Assembly: GCF_009827615.1 (NCBI RefSeq)
Contig: NZ_WTYU01000002.1
Location: forward strand, 248,001-312,000
Reading direction: 5' to 3'
Length of the DNA: 64,000 nucleotides
Origin: Allopontixanthobacter confluentis
GTDB taxonomy: Bacteria; Pseudomonadota; Alphaproteobacteria; Sphingomonadales; Sphingomonadaceae
This document shows positions 19,491-30,512 of the stretch, in pieces (position 1 is the first letter of the stretch; every line of letters starts with the position of its first letter). A program made the translations under genes and the position numbers. The notes beneath the pieces are model-generated. The model did not search any database, was not told the origin of the DNA, and was given only the letters and a program-made list of their open reading frames with translations.

Positions 19491-20255
19491 ATGGAATTCT
19501 TCGGGATCGACTTTACGGCGCTGCTGCCCTTCATCGCCGTCGGCTTTGCCGCACAATTGGTGGATGGGGCGCTGGGCATGGCATTCGGCGTTATTACCAA
19601 TACGCTGCTGGTCGGCGTGCTGGGCGTGCCGCCTGCGCTGGCATCACAGCGGGTGCATATCGTTGAATGTTTCACCACGGCGGCATCCGGCATCAGCCAT
19701 CTGGTGCAAGGCAATATTGACAGGAAGCTGTTTTTCAAATTGCTTATCCCCGGCATCATAGGCGGCGTGACCGGCGCCTATCTGCTCAGTTCGATCGATG
19801 CGGCAGTGGTGAAACCCTACGTGCTCGCCTATCTTGCCTGCATCGGTATTTACCTACTGATCAGGGGGCTGCTTTATCCGCCCCGGCAGCGGGAAGCGAA
19901 ATTTGTCGTCCCGCTGGGACTGGTCGGCGGGTTTCTGGATGCAGCCGGCGGCGGCGGCTGGGGGCCGGTGGTGACATCCAACCTGCTGATCCAGGGTGCC
20001 AATCCGCGCAAGGTGGTCGGCACGGTCAATTCGGTCGAATTCTTCCTTACCATGGCGGTTTCAGCCACTTTCATCTTCCATCTCGGCATTGCCGATCTGG
20101 CAGGCGCGACGCTTGGTCTTCTTATCGGCGGAGTCGTGGCGGCGCCGTTCGGGGCCATCGCCGCCAAGCGTTTCTCCACCAAATTCGTGCTGATACTGGT
20201 CGGCATCGTGCTGACGCTGACCAGCGGTTACGGCGCGTGGCTGGCGTTCAACTAG
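19491..20255 (+). CDS. TauE/SafE (TSUP) family membrane permease
   Basis: 254 residues with about seven to eight hydrophobic helices, matching the sulfite exporter TauE/SafE family. The family moves organosulfonates, sulfite or related anions; the substrate here is unknown. Family features include the GFAAQLVDGALGMAFGV repeat near the N-terminus and GGFLDAAGGGGWGPVVTSN in the second half. I take ATG 19491 (MEFFGIDF) with GGAG upstream rather than the GTG three codons before. It converges with maeB, with only 6 bases between stop codons. Confidence 0.9.
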   Translation: MEFFGIDFTALLPFIAVGFAAQLVDGALGMAFGVITNTLLVGVLGVPPALASQRVHIVECFTTAASGISHLVQGNIDRKLFFKLLIPGIIGGVTGAYLLSSIDAAVVKPYVLAYLACIGIYLLIRGLLYPPRQREAKFVVPLGLVGGFLDAAGGGGWGPVVTSNLLIQGANPRKVVGTVNSVEFFLTMAVSATFIFHLGIADLAGATLGLLIGGVVAAPFGAIAAKRFSTKFVLILVGIVLTLTSGYGAWLAFN

Positions 20256-20261
20256 GGCGTT

Positions 20262-22523
<2,262 letters not shown>

Positions 22524-22687
22524 GTCCGGAACTCCCTGTGTGTCGGCCATCCCGTAACGGACACAGGCCAGAAGCGATAGGGCAAAGCGGCCAGATTTAG
22601 CCTGAAGTTGGCCCGAAGCTGATGGGACAGGGGAAAGCCCGCGTTCACCCCTTCCCGAATCGCAAGGACAACGCCTAGGCACAGCGC

Positions 22688-25306
22688 ATGGCGGGTTCCA
22701 AGGCCGGTAAGGTCACTCCGATGATGCAGCAGTATCACGCGCTGAAGCGCGAGGCGGAAGGCTGCCTGCTGTTTTACCGCATGGGCGATTTTTTCGAATT
22801 GTTCTTCGATGATGCGCGGCAAGCCGCCGCCATTCTGGATATCGCGCTGACCAGCCGCGGCGAACATGACGGGCAGCCGGTGCCGATGTGCGGCGTTCCC
22901 GTTCACGCGGCGGAAGGGTATCTGGCCCGCCTCATCAAGGCCGGCTGCCGCGTGGCCATTGCCGAACAGGTGGAAACGCCCGAAGAAGCCAGAAAACGCG
23001 GCGGGTCCAAGGCATTGGTGGCGCGCGATATTGTCCGCTTTGTCACTGCCGGAACCTTGACCGAAGATGCCCTGCTGGAACCGCGCCGTGCCAATATTCT
23101 GGCGGCGGTGTGCGAAGTGCGCGGCAAGGCGGGCATTGCCGCCTGCGATATTTCCACCGGCCGGATGGAAGTGGAAGAATGTGCGCCCGACGATATCGGC
23201 GCTGCCCTGGCCCGGCTGGGCGCAAGCGAACTGGTCGCCCCCGAAGATTGGGCCAGCGCGCCTGACAATGCCATCACCCGCCCGCGCGGTGATTTTGGCA
23301 GCGATGATGGCGAAGCCCGCCTCAAGTCGGTCCACGGCGTGGCGACGCTGGACGGGTTCGGGCAGTTCACCCGCGCCATGCTGGCAGCCGCAGGCGGTCT
23401 GATTGCCTATCTCGACCATGTCGGCCGGGGCAAGCTGCCGCTGCTGCTGCCGCCAGTGGCACATAGCGGCAGCGCCGCTTTGGCGATGGATGAAGCCACG
23501 CGCACCAGCCTGGAAATCCTGCAATCGCAGCAGGGCAGCCGCGCCGGCAGTCTGATTGCCGCGATTGACCGCTGCGTAACGGGCGCAGGCGCACGGCAAT
23601 TGGCGGATGATCTGGCCGCACCGCTGATGGATGCAGCGGCCATCGAAGCGCGTCTGTCGCTGGTTCACTGGCTGCATGATGATCCGCTGCTGCGGGCAGA
23701 TCTGCGGGATGTGCTTCGGTCCCTGCCCGATATCGGGCGGGCGCTGGGCCGGGTTGTGGCAGGCAGGGGCAGCCCGCGCGATCTTGGCCAGATCCGCGAT
23801 GGCCTGGCAGAAGCGCGGCGGCTGCGCGATTTTCTGGCGGCCCGCCCTGACCGCCCGCAATTACTGGACAGCATCCTGCCGCACATGGGCGGCCACGGCC
23901 ATCTGGTGGACCTGATGCAGCGCGCACTGGTAGCAGCGCCGCCGACAGACTGCGGACAGGGCGGCTATATCGCCGCTGGCTATGATGCGGCGCTGGACGA
24001 ATTGCGTGCGATGTCGGGCAATTCACGCCGCGCCATCGCCGCCATGGAAAGCCGTTACCGCGAAGAAACATCGGTCGCCGCCCTCAAGATCAAGCATAAT
24101 GGCGTGCTCGGCTATTTTATCGAAGTGCCAGCCAGATATGCCGATGTTCTGATGCAGCCTGACAGCGGCTTTACCCACCGCCAGACAATGGCCGGTGCAG
24201 TCCGGTTCAATTCGGTCATGCTGCATGAAGAAGCAGCCCGTATCGCGCAATCAGGCGGCCATGCGCTGGCTGCCGAAGAAGCGCATTTTGAAGAACTGAC
24301 CGCGCAGGTCATCGAGGCGCGCCAGACCATTGCCGCCGCCGCAGCGGCGCTGGCGCGGATCGACGTGGCAGCGGGCCAGGCGGAACGGGCTGCTGATGGG
24401 GGCTGGTGCCGCCCGGCAATTACGCAGGACAATTGCCTGAATATCGAAGGCGGCAGGCACCCGGTGGTGGAAGCCGCGCTGGCCCGTTCGGGCGAACGGT
24501 TTGTCGCCAATGATTGCATCCTTTCGCCCGATGACCGGCTGTGGCTGATCGGCGGGCCGAACATGGGCGGCAAATCCACATTTCTGCGGCAGAATGCACT
24601 GATTGTGCTGCTGGCACAGGCAGGCGGATATGTGCCTGCCACCGCCGCCACGGTGGGTCTGGTGGACCGGCTTTTCAGCCGGGTCGGTGCCTCTGACAAT
24701 CTGGCGCGGGGGCGGTCCACGTTCATGGTCGAAATGGTGGAAACCGCAGCCATTCTGGCGCAGGCGACCACGCGGAGTTTTGTCATTCTGGATGAAGTGG
24801 GGCGCGGCACCTCCACTTATGACGGGCTGGCACTGGCCTGGGCGGCGGTCGAAGCGGTGCATGGCACCAATCGTTCGCGCTGCCTGTTTGCAACGCATTA
24901 CCACGAATTGTCGCGGCTGGCGGAAAGCTGCGATGCGCTGTCGCTGCACCATGTGCGCGCGCGCGAATGGCGCGGCGATCTGGTGTTGCTGCATGAACTG
25001 GCAAAAGGGCCTGCTGACCGCAGCTACGGCCTGGCCGTGGCCAAATTGGCAGGCGTGCCCAAAGATGTGGTCGCGCGCGCCAAATCCGTGCTGGACCGGC
25101 TGGAAAAAGGGCGCGCCGAGACTGGCGGCCTTGCGGCGGGGCTGGGCGATCTGCCCCTGTTTGCAGCCGCCAGCCAGTTGCAGGGAAAAGACGCAGACGA
25201 ATTGCGCGACCATCTGGACACGCTGGATATCGATGCCCTGAGCCCGCGTGAGGCGCTGGATATGCTGTATGAATTGAAGCGGCTGGCAGGTTCAACGCAA
25301 ACTTAA
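22688..25306 (+). CDS. mutS: DNA mismatch repair protein MutS
   Basis: Recognises mismatches and small loops and recruits MutL. The 872-residue protein has the N-terminal mismatch-binding domain with the Phe-x-Glu motif (YRMGDFFELFFDDA), the connector, clamp and lever domains, and the ABC-type ATPase with Walker A GGPNMGGKSTFLRQ near residue 622, Walker B ILDEVGRGTSTYDG and the ATHYHEL motif. The C-terminal helix-turn-helix and dimerisation region is present. Large antisense frames over this gene are shadows. Confidence 0.97.
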   Translation: MAGSKAGKVTPMMQQYHALKREAEGCLLFYRMGDFFELFFDDARQAAAILDIALTSRGEHDGQPVPMCGVPVHAAEGYLARLIKAGCRVAIAEQVETPEEARKRGGSKALVARDIVRFVTAGTLTEDALLEPRRANILAAVCEVRGKAGIAACDISTGRMEVEECAPDDIGAALARLGASELVAPEDWASAPDNAITRPRGDFGSDDGEARLKSVHGVATLDGFGQFTRAMLAAAGGLIAYLDHVGRGKLPLLLPPVAHSGSAALAMDEATRTSLEILQSQQGSRAGSLIAAIDRCVTGAGARQLADDLAAPLMDAAAIEARLSLVHWLHDDPLLRADLRDVLRSLPDIGRALGRVVAGRGSPRDLGQIRDGLAEARRLRDFLAARPDRPQLLDSILPHMGGHGHLVDLMQRALVAAPPTDCGQGGYIAAGYDAALDELRAMSGNSRRAIAAMESRYREETSVAALKIKHNGVLGYFIEVPARYADVLMQPDSGFTHRQTMAGAVRFNSVMLHEEAARIAQSGGHALAAEEAHFEELTAQVIEARQTIAAAAAALARIDVAAGQAERAADGGWCRPAITQDNCLNIEGGRHPVVEAALARSGERFVANDCILSPDDRLWLIGGPNMGGKSTFLRQNALIVLLAQAGGYVPATAATVGLVDRLFSRVGASDNLARGRSTFMVEMVETAAILAQATTRSFVILDEVGRGTSTYDGLALAWAAVEAVHGTNRSRCLFATHYHELSRLAESCDALSLHHVRAREWRGDLVLLHELAKGPADRSYGLAVAKLAGVPKDVVARAKSVLDRLEKGRAETGGLAAGLGDLPLFAAASQLQGKDADELRDHLDTLDIDALSPREALDMLYELKRLAGSTQT

Positions 25307-25331
25307 CCGATGCGCTGATAGGCTGGCTGCC

Positions 25332-25694
25332 ATGTTGAGCCAGATTTTCCGGAGCCGCTGGGGGGCGCTGATTATCGTGATGATATGTGCCGCGGGCGCG
25401 GCAGCACTGATTGGCACTGGTGAAAATTCCGGCATGTTGCTTGATGCAGCCGACAGGCTGGCCAGTCAGCAGGGTGAATTGAACCAGCCAGCCGCCGAGG
25501 TCACAGATCCGAATTCGGTGCCTGACACGCATGACCCGTCTTCGCTGACAGAATTTACGCCTGACGATGAACTGGTGGACGATACATCAGGCATCGACCC
25601 TACACCGCCTGAAGAACAGCCTTTCCAGCCTGACGTCGTTGCGCAAAGCGATGATATGGTTATTGTTCTGGACGATGACCCAACCGGACAATAA
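25332..25694 (+). CDS. Membrane-anchored acidic protein of unknown function
   Basis: 120 residues: a basic N-terminal end (MLSQIFRSRWG), one hydrophobic helix at about 11-28, then a very acidic Asp/Glu/Pro/Thr-rich tail without cysteines, predicted to be disordered in the periplasm. It starts 26 bases after mutS and slightly overlaps the next gene, so it may belong to a short operon. I do not recognise the family. Confidence 0.65.
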   Translation: MLSQIFRSRWGALIIVMICAAGAAALIGTGENSGMLLDAADRLASQQGELNQPAAEVTDPNSVPDTHDPSSLTEFTPDDELVDDTSGIDPTPPEEQPFQPDVVAQSDDMVIVLDDDPTGQ

Positions 25695-26106
25695 CCCGCC
25701 AGCCGACCAGAATTCGGACCCATCGGACACCGATATGTCCACAATTGACAGTACCAAACTTGCTGAAAACCGCACTAACTGGGCGGAGGACCGCACAATT
25801 CTGGCGCTGGAACGCACCTTTGCCGGGTGGATGCGCACAGCCTTCGCGGCGATTGGCATTGGCCTTGGTTTCCGCGCGTTGTTTGGCGAATTTGATCCGC
25901 CGTGGCTCGCCCGCGCCATCGCAACCATGTTCATTGGGCTGGCGATTATTTTCGCAATTGGCGCCCAGAAACGGGCGCGCAAGGCGTTTGAACGCCTTTC
26001 GTCCCATGCAGTAGACACGCCGAACCTGCCGAACCTGAGATGGATATCCTATTCAGTTTCGGCAGGTGCGATTTTGCTGATTATCGCGCTGTGGGTGCTG
26101 CATTAA
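25675..26106 (+). CDS. DUF202 family small membrane protein
   Basis: About 20 hydrophilic, acidic residues precede the core TKLAENRTNWAEDRTILALERTFAGWMRT, the DUF202 signature, and then three transmembrane helices (about residues 50-68, 78-96 and 120-140). Related to the YidH/Vps-like membrane family of unknown function. The start is uncertain: ATG 25675 overlaps the preceding gene by 20 bases and keeps coding-like third positions (143 residues); ATG 25735 would give 123 residues. Neither has a clear Shine-Dalgarno motif. Confidence 0.85.
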   Translation: MTQPDNNPPADQNSDPSDTDMSTIDSTKLAENRTNWAEDRTILALERTFAGWMRTAFAAIGIGLGFRALFGEFDPPWLARAIATMFIGLAIIFAIGAQKRARKAFERLSSHAVDTPNLPNLRWISYSVSAGAILLIIALWVLH

Positions 26107-26118
26107 CGAAGCCGCGGC

Positions 26119-26463
26119 CTAGCTTCCGTCGCCTTTCAGCCCATCGAGTTTGGCTGCATCGCCGAATTTATCGACATTATCATCGTGGTTGGGTTCACCG
26201 CGAAACGCATCCATGTCGATCCTGCCGCTGCTTTCCATATCGCGCATGTGGTCAATCACATCCTGCGTGGAATCGCCCATCAGATCAGAATTATTGTCGC
26301 TTTTGGTGCTTTCTGTCGGGCTGTGGGTATCGCCTCCCATATCGCGGGCCTGCTGCGCCACTTCCTGCGCTTGCGATCGGTGATCGTCCTGCTCGTCATT
26401 ATGCGTTTCGGGCGCCAGATCGGCCTGGCGTTCTTCCTGGCTCTTCATCTTGTGGTCGGTCAT
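26119..26463 (-). CDS. Hydrophilic protein, probable general-stress regulon member
   Basis: 114 residues from ATG 26463 (MTDHKMKSQEERQADL) with GGAGA upstream. It is entirely hydrophilic, rich in Asp, Gln, Asn, Met and Lys, has no membrane helix and looks disordered, like hydrophilin-type stress proteins. No known domain was recognised. A perfect sigma-EcfG promoter 23 bases before the start ties it to the general stress response. It converges with the DUF202 gene. Confidence 0.75.
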   Translation of the reverse strand: MTDHKMKSQEERQADLAPETHNDEQDDHRSQAQEVAQQARDMGGDTHSPTESTKSDNNSDLMGDSTQDVIDHMRDMESSGRIDMDAFRGEPNHDDNVDKFGDAAKLDGLKGDGS

Positions 26464-26485
26464 GCACATTCTCCTCTGCCTGACC

Positions 26486-26511
26486 AACGGGTGATGCGCC
26501 CCACCTGTTCC
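26486..26511 (-). promoter_or_regulatory. Sigma-EcfG (general stress) promoter
   Basis: On the minus strand, GGAAC (26511-26507), 17 bases, then CGTT (26489-26486). This is an exact match to the alphaproteobacterial sigma-EcfG consensus GGAAC-N16/17-CGTT. Transcription would start near 26479, about 16 bases before the ATG of the hydrophilic protein gene. Confidence 0.75.
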
Positions 26512-26519
26512 ACAAAAAC

Positions 26520-27389
26520 TCAGCGCGTGGGAACGGGGGCATCGCCAGTATAATCGTAGAAGCCCCGGCCTGTCTTTCTGCCCAGCCAGCCGGCCTCGAC
26601 ATATTTGACCAGCAATGGCGCCGGACGATATTTGGAATCGCCAGTGGTGTTATACAGCACCATCACGATATCAAGGCAGGTATCCAGCCCTACGAAATCC
26701 GCCAATTCCAGCGGGCCCATCGGGTGGTTCAGACCAATGCGGCAGCCCTTGTCGATATCCTCGATGCTGGCAGTGCCCTGCCCCAGCACGAACACCGCTT
26801 CATTCAGCATCGGGATCAGGATGCGGTTGACCACAAAGCCGGGTTCATCCTGCACTTCGACCACCTGTTTGCCCAGACTTTCGGCAAAAGCGCGGGTGCG
26901 CGCAGTGGTTTCGCTGCTGGTGGCAAGGCCGGGAATGATTTCAATCAGGCCCATGATCGGCACCGGATTGAAGAAATGCAGGCCGATAAAGCGCGCCGGA
27001 TCGGGCGAGAAATTGGCCATGCGGGTAATGGGAATGGAGCTGGTGTTGCTGGCCATGATGGCATCTTGGCCCAGCACCTTGCCGGCTTCGGCAAAAATGG
27101 CCTGTTTGATTGCTTCCTTCTCGGTCGCGGCCTCGATAATCATCTCGGCATCGGCCATCGGGGCATAATCGGCGATCGGGGTGATGCGCGCCAGCGCGGC
27201 TTCTGCTTCGGCAATTTCCAGCTTGCCCTTGCCCACCAGCCGGCCCAGCGCCTTGTCGATGCCGGCCTTGGCTTTTTCCGCAACTGAAAGGTCCACGTCG
27301 GACAAAAGCACCTGCATGCCATGTTGCGCGATTGTCTGGGCGATGCCCGAACCCATCTGACCCGCACCAATTACAGCAATCTTTTGCAT
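26520..27389 (-). CDS. 3-hydroxybutyryl-CoA (3-hydroxyacyl-CoA) dehydrogenase
   Basis: Oxidises (S)-3-hydroxyacyl-CoA to 3-oxoacyl-CoA with NAD+ in beta-oxidation or butanoate metabolism. It is a 289-residue stand-alone enzyme: Rossmann motif VIGAGQMGSGIAQ, substrate-binding NTSSIPITRMA, catalytic histidine in GLHFFNPVPIMGLIEI and a C-terminal dimer domain (NRILIPMLNEAV). The start ATG 27389 (MQKIAVIGAG) is nine codons inside a longer frame and fits the family. It may work with the CoA-transferase at 2.5 kb, though the genes are far apart. Confidence 0.94.
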   Translation of the reverse strand: MQKIAVIGAGQMGSGIAQTIAQHGMQVLLSDVDLSVAEKAKAGIDKALGRLVGKGKLEIAEAEAALARITPIADYAPMADAEMIIEAATEKEAIKQAIFAEAGKVLGQDAIMASNTSSIPITRMANFSPDPARFIGLHFFNPVPIMGLIEIIPGLATSSETTARTRAFAESLGKQVVEVQDEPGFVVNRILIPMLNEAVFVLGQGTASIEDIDKGCRIGLNHPMGPLELADFVGLDTCLDIVMVLYNTTGDSKYRPAPLLVKYVEAGWLGRKTGRGFYDYTGDAPVPTR

Positions 27390-27475
27390 CGCACCATTCC
27401 TTCGCATTTGCAGCAAGGATGGCCTGTTAGCGCGCCCGGAAGAGGATAGCTAGGGGCGGTTTCAGACAGAATGAA

Positions 27476-28060
27476 TCAGCGGTTTGCGCCGGGAATCCAC
27501 TTCACATCTGCCCGGCCGTCATCATTGGCAATGCGGGCAAGGACGAACAGATAATCAGACAGGCGGTTGATATAGGCCAGCGCTGCCGGATTGACCGGTT
27601 CTGCCTGCGCCAGCGCCGTCACGCTGCGTTCCGCGCGCCGCACAGATGCACGGGCAATATGCGTGCGTGCCGCGGCTTCGCTGCCACCGGGAAGGATGAA
27701 GCTGGTGAGCGGCTCAAGCCGTTCATTCAGACTGTCAATCGCCTGTTCCAGCCATTCAGCCTGGGCAGGCACGATGCGCAAAACCATTTCGGAAGGTTCA
27801 AAATCCTTGCCGCCGACATCGCCCAGCGGCGTTGCCAGGTCTGCGCCCAGATCGAACATGTCGTTCTGGATGCGAAACAGACTGTCTGCATGATCGCTGC
27901 CGGCCATGGCAACAGCGGCCAGCCCGATGGCGCTATTGGCCTCGTCCACCGCGCCGATCGCTTCGATCCGCGCAGCATGTTTCACGCAGCGCGATCCATC
28001 CACCAGCCCGGTAGTTCCATCGTCACCGGTGCGGGTGTAAATCTTGTTCAGTTTGACCAT
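27476..28060 (-). CDS. Cob(I)yrinic acid a,c-diamide adenosyltransferase, PduO type
   Basis: Transfers adenosyl from ATP to cob(I)alamin to make coenzyme B12. In 194 residues it shows the ATP-binding N-terminus KIYTRTGDDGTTGLVDG and the cobalamin-site helix GSEAAARTHIARASVRRAER, diagnostic of the PduO-type enzyme. It starts 9 bases downstream of the HIG1-like gene's stop on the same strand and is probably cotranscribed with it. No B12 riboswitch was seen nearby. Confidence 0.95.
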   Translation of the reverse strand: MVKLNKIYTRTGDDGTTGLVDGSRCVKHAARIEAIGAVDEANSAIGLAAVAMAGSDHADSLFRIQNDMFDLGADLATPLGDVGGKDFEPSEMVLRIVPAQAEWLEQAIDSLNERLEPLTSFILPGGSEAAARTHIARASVRRAERSVTALAQAEPVNPAALAYINRLSDYLFVLARIANDDGRADVKWIPGANR

Positions 28061-28069
28061 GAAAAGGGG

Positions 28070-28306
28070 TTAGCCGCGGCCACCGACTGCCAGAATGATC
28101 GCCACCACCAGCACGGCCAATGCCTGATATTTGATGCGGGCGAACATCATCTTGTTCTGCAACAGCTGCATTTCGGTGTTTTGCTGGGTTTCACCACTTT
28201 CCAGATCCAGCTTGGTGGTTTTAAGGAAAGCCACAATACCGCGAACCAGCGAAATGACGACCAGCGCACACAGCACGACGAGCACGATTATGAGTAATGT
28301 TGTCAT
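28070..28306 (-). CDS. HIG1-like twin-transmembrane protein
   Basis: 78 residues with two hydrophobic helices (about 3-24 and 58-75) joined by a polar loop containing LESGETQQNTEMQLLQNKMMFARIKYQ. This layout and the MxxRxxxQ-type motif match the small HIG1/twin-transmembrane proteins of alphaproteobacteria, relatives of respiratory supercomplex factors. The exact role here is unknown. It lies directly upstream of the cobalamin adenosyltransferase gene. Confidence 0.82.
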   Translation of the reverse strand: MTTLLIIVLVVLCALVVISLVRGIVAFLKTTKLDLESGETQQNTEMQLLQNKMMFARIKYQALAVLVVAIILAVGGRG

Positions 28307-28321
28307 GCCGGTAATGTAGGC

Positions 28322-29146
28322 TCAATCCAGCAGAATACCAGCGGGAAAGCGCCCCTGCCGCATGGCGTCTGCCAGCCTCCGCCCATCTTCCGCGCCCATG
28401 CGCCGGTCCGCCAGGGAAGCAGAGCCACGCCGCTTCGCGAGCTTGGTGCCGCTTTCATCCACCAACAGGCCGTGATGATGCCATTGCGGCACTGGCAAGC
28501 CCAGCAATGCCTGCAACAGCCGGTGAATATGCGTGGCGGCGAACAGGTCCCTGCCCCGCGTCACCAGCGTCACGCCATCTGCTGCATCATCCAGCGTGGC
28601 AGCAAGGTGGTAGCTGGCAGGGGCAGACTTGCGCACCAGCACCAAATCGCCGCCTTTGTCAGGCCGCGCCTGCTGCGGTCCGGCCAGCGCGTCAGTCCAA
28701 TACAGCGGCCCGGCCTGTTCCATGGCGGCTGTGACATCCAGCCGCCATGCCGCACCTTGCGATGATGCGGGAGGATTACGGCGGCAGGTGCCGGGGTAGA
28801 CCGGACCTTCCGGCCCCGTCTGCGTTGCCGCCGCTGCAATGTCGGCGCGGGTGCAGACGCATGGATAAAGCAGGCCCATGGCCTTCAGCCTTTCGGCAGC
28901 ATCCGCATATTCCGCCAGCCTTGTGGATTGCGCGGGAACATCCCTCCACGTCAGGCCCAGCCATGCGAGGTCCGCCCGGAAGCTGCCTGCAAGTTCCGGC
29001 CTGCTCCGCTCTGCGTCGATATCCTCCACCCGCAAAATGAACTGTCCGCCCGCCTGTGCCGCCAGATCATGCGCGACAATTGCCGAATAGGCATGGCCCA
29101 GATGAAGCGGGCCATTGGGGCTTGGGGCAAAGCGGGTGACGATCAT
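28322..29146 (-). CDS. gluQ: Glutamyl-Q tRNA(Asp) synthetase
   Basis: Attaches glutamate to queuosine in the anticodon of tRNA-Asp. It is a truncated class I GluRS-like protein of 274 residues with no anticodon-binding domain. It starts MIVTRFAPSPNGPLHLGHAY (HIGH motif as HLGH), has zinc-ligand cysteines in YPCVCTRADI and YPGTCR, and the KMSKS-like GTKLAKRRGS. The start at ATG 29146 is set by the family's N-terminus; a 23-codon longer frame has no homology. Confidence 0.95.
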   Translation of the reverse strand: MIVTRFAPSPNGPLHLGHAYSAIVAHDLAAQAGGQFILRVEDIDAERSRPELAGSFRADLAWLGLTWRDVPAQSTRLAEYADAAERLKAMGLLYPCVCTRADIAAAATQTGPEGPVYPGTCRRNPPASSQGAAWRLDVTAAMEQAGPLYWTDALAGPQQARPDKGGDLVLVRKSAPASYHLAATLDDAADGVTLVTRGRDLFAATHIHRLLQALLGLPVPQWHHHGLLVDESGTKLAKRRGSASLADRRMGAEDGRRLADAMRQGRFPAGILLD

Positions 29147-29274
29147 GATTGGCCAGCCCGGATAGGCCAAATGCAGCAGCTGAGCAAAATGTTCTGTGGA
29201 TTCAGCCCATGTCACAGGGTTGACGCTTTTTCACAGCAATGCCTACCTAGGGCAGATCGGAGGTGACACCAGAC

Positions 29275-29880
29275 GTGTTCAAGGCCGAATTGATTGAACG
29301 CGCGGCACAGTTTCGCAGCGCAGCAGAAGATCCGACACGCAATGTTTCGGGCTGCCCCGCGCTTGTGCTGAATGCGGATTACACCCCGCTATCCTATTAT
29401 CCTTTGAGCCTGTGGCCGTGGCAAACCGCGATAAAGGCGATTTTCCTCGACCGGGTGGATGTGGTGGCCACCTATGACCGCGAAGTGCATTCGCCTTCAC
29501 TGGACATGAAAATACCATCCGTGATCGCGCTGCGCCAATATGTGAAGCCGAGCGAATTTCCCGCTTTCACCCGTTTCAATGTTTTTCTGCGTGACCGGTT
29601 CGCCTGCCAGTTCTGCGGCGACACCCGTAATCTGACCTTCGACCATGTCATCCCGCGCAGGCTGGGCGGCAAGACGACCTGGGAAAACATCGTTGCGGCT
29701 TGCGCGCCCTGCAACATGAAGAAAGGCGGCCGCACCCCGCAGCAAGCGCATATGCCCCATGTAAAGCCGATCCGCCCGACCAATTGGCAATTGCAACAAC
29801 GCGGCAAATCATTCCCGCCCAATTTCCTGCACGAAACATGGCGGGACTGGCTCTATTGGGACATTGAGCTGGAAGCCTGA
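29275..29880 (+). CDS. HNH endonuclease
   Basis: 201-residue HNH family protein with a complete HNH site: CQFCGDTRNLTFDHVIPRRLGGKTTWEN... and then CAPCNMKKG, zinc cysteines included. This widespread chromosomal family (McrA-like fold) has no settled role. I choose the GTG at 29275 because GGAGG (29259-29263) sits at workable spacing; GTG 29263 would overlap that motif. A promoter-like TTGACG-N18-TACCTA lies just upstream (29219-29248). No restriction partner is nearby. Confidence 0.88.
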   Translation: MFKAELIERAAQFRSAAEDPTRNVSGCPALVLNADYTPLSYYPLSLWPWQTAIKAIFLDRVDVVATYDREVHSPSLDMKIPSVIALRQYVKPSEFPAFTRFNVFLRDRFACQFCGDTRNLTFDHVIPRRLGGKTTWENIVAACAPCNMKKGGRTPQQAHMPHVKPIRPTNWQLQQRGKSFPPNFLHETWRDWLYWDIELEA

Positions 29881-29961
29881 AGGGCGCTCTTGTCGCTGGT
29901 ATAGGGCGTTGGCTTGCTAGCAAATTGCTGGTTTTCGACGCGAAGAAGTTTCTGCGGTGCG

Positions 29962-29988
29962 GGAACGGGCGCCTCGCTGGCGCGCTTC
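29962..29988 (+). promoter_or_regulatory. Possible sigma-EcfG promoter, one mismatch
   Basis: GGAAC (29962-29966), 16 bases, CGCT, one base from the consensus CGTT. It lies 28 bases before the ATG of a general-stress-protein-26-like gene, which makes it plausible, but the -10 is imperfect. Confidence 0.3.
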
Positions 29989-30013
29989 TGTCTTATACAG
30001 AAAGGCGTAACCC

Positions 30014-30463
30014 ATGAGTGACACCGCAGCCAGCCAACACCTTGAGCATATTGCAGAAGCAATGAAGAACATCGATTTTGCGATGCTCAATACGCATACG
30101 GCCAATGGGCAGATCGGTGCACGCCCGATGAGCAACAACCGTCAGGTCGATTACGATGGCGACAGCTATTATTTCACCTGGGAAAATGGCCGCATGGTGG
30201 ATGACATCAAAGCCGACCCCAAGGTCGGCCTGTCATTTCAAGGCACCCCGTCACCTGAAGGCGCGCCGGGCATTTTCATAGCAGTCGAAGGCAAGGCCGA
30301 GATCGTCCGCGACAAGGCTGCGTTCAAGGAGCATTGGGTCGACGAATTGAGCCGCTGGTTCAAGGACGGGATCGATACCGAAGGGCTGGTCATGCTGCAC
30401 ATTCATGCCACCCGCGCTGCTTATTGGGATGGCGACAAGGAAGGCGATTTCGACATCGCCTGA
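30014..30463 (+). CDS. Pyridoxamine 5'-phosphate oxidase-fold protein (general stress protein 26 type)
   Basis: 149-residue split-barrel flavin-binding-fold protein. Family features are the N-terminal helix (ASQHLEHIAEAMKNIDFAMLNTH), the GARPMSNN strand and the YYFTWENGRMVDDIKADPKVGLSF core. Proteins of this group bind FMN or FAD and are often stress-induced; the reaction is unknown. It is preceded by a poor Shine-Dalgarno motif and by a sigma-EcfG-like site. Confidence 0.88.
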   Translation: MSDTAASQHLEHIAEAMKNIDFAMLNTHTANGQIGARPMSNNRQVDYDGDSYYFTWENGRMVDDIKADPKVGLSFQGTPSPEGAPGIFIAVEGKAEIVRDKAAFKEHWVDELSRWFKDGIDTEGLVMLHIHATRAAYWDGDKEGDFDIA

Positions 30464-30512
30464 AGCGGGCTATCACGCCGACACAACGCCCCGTAGTGGG
30501 AGTGAAGCCCCC

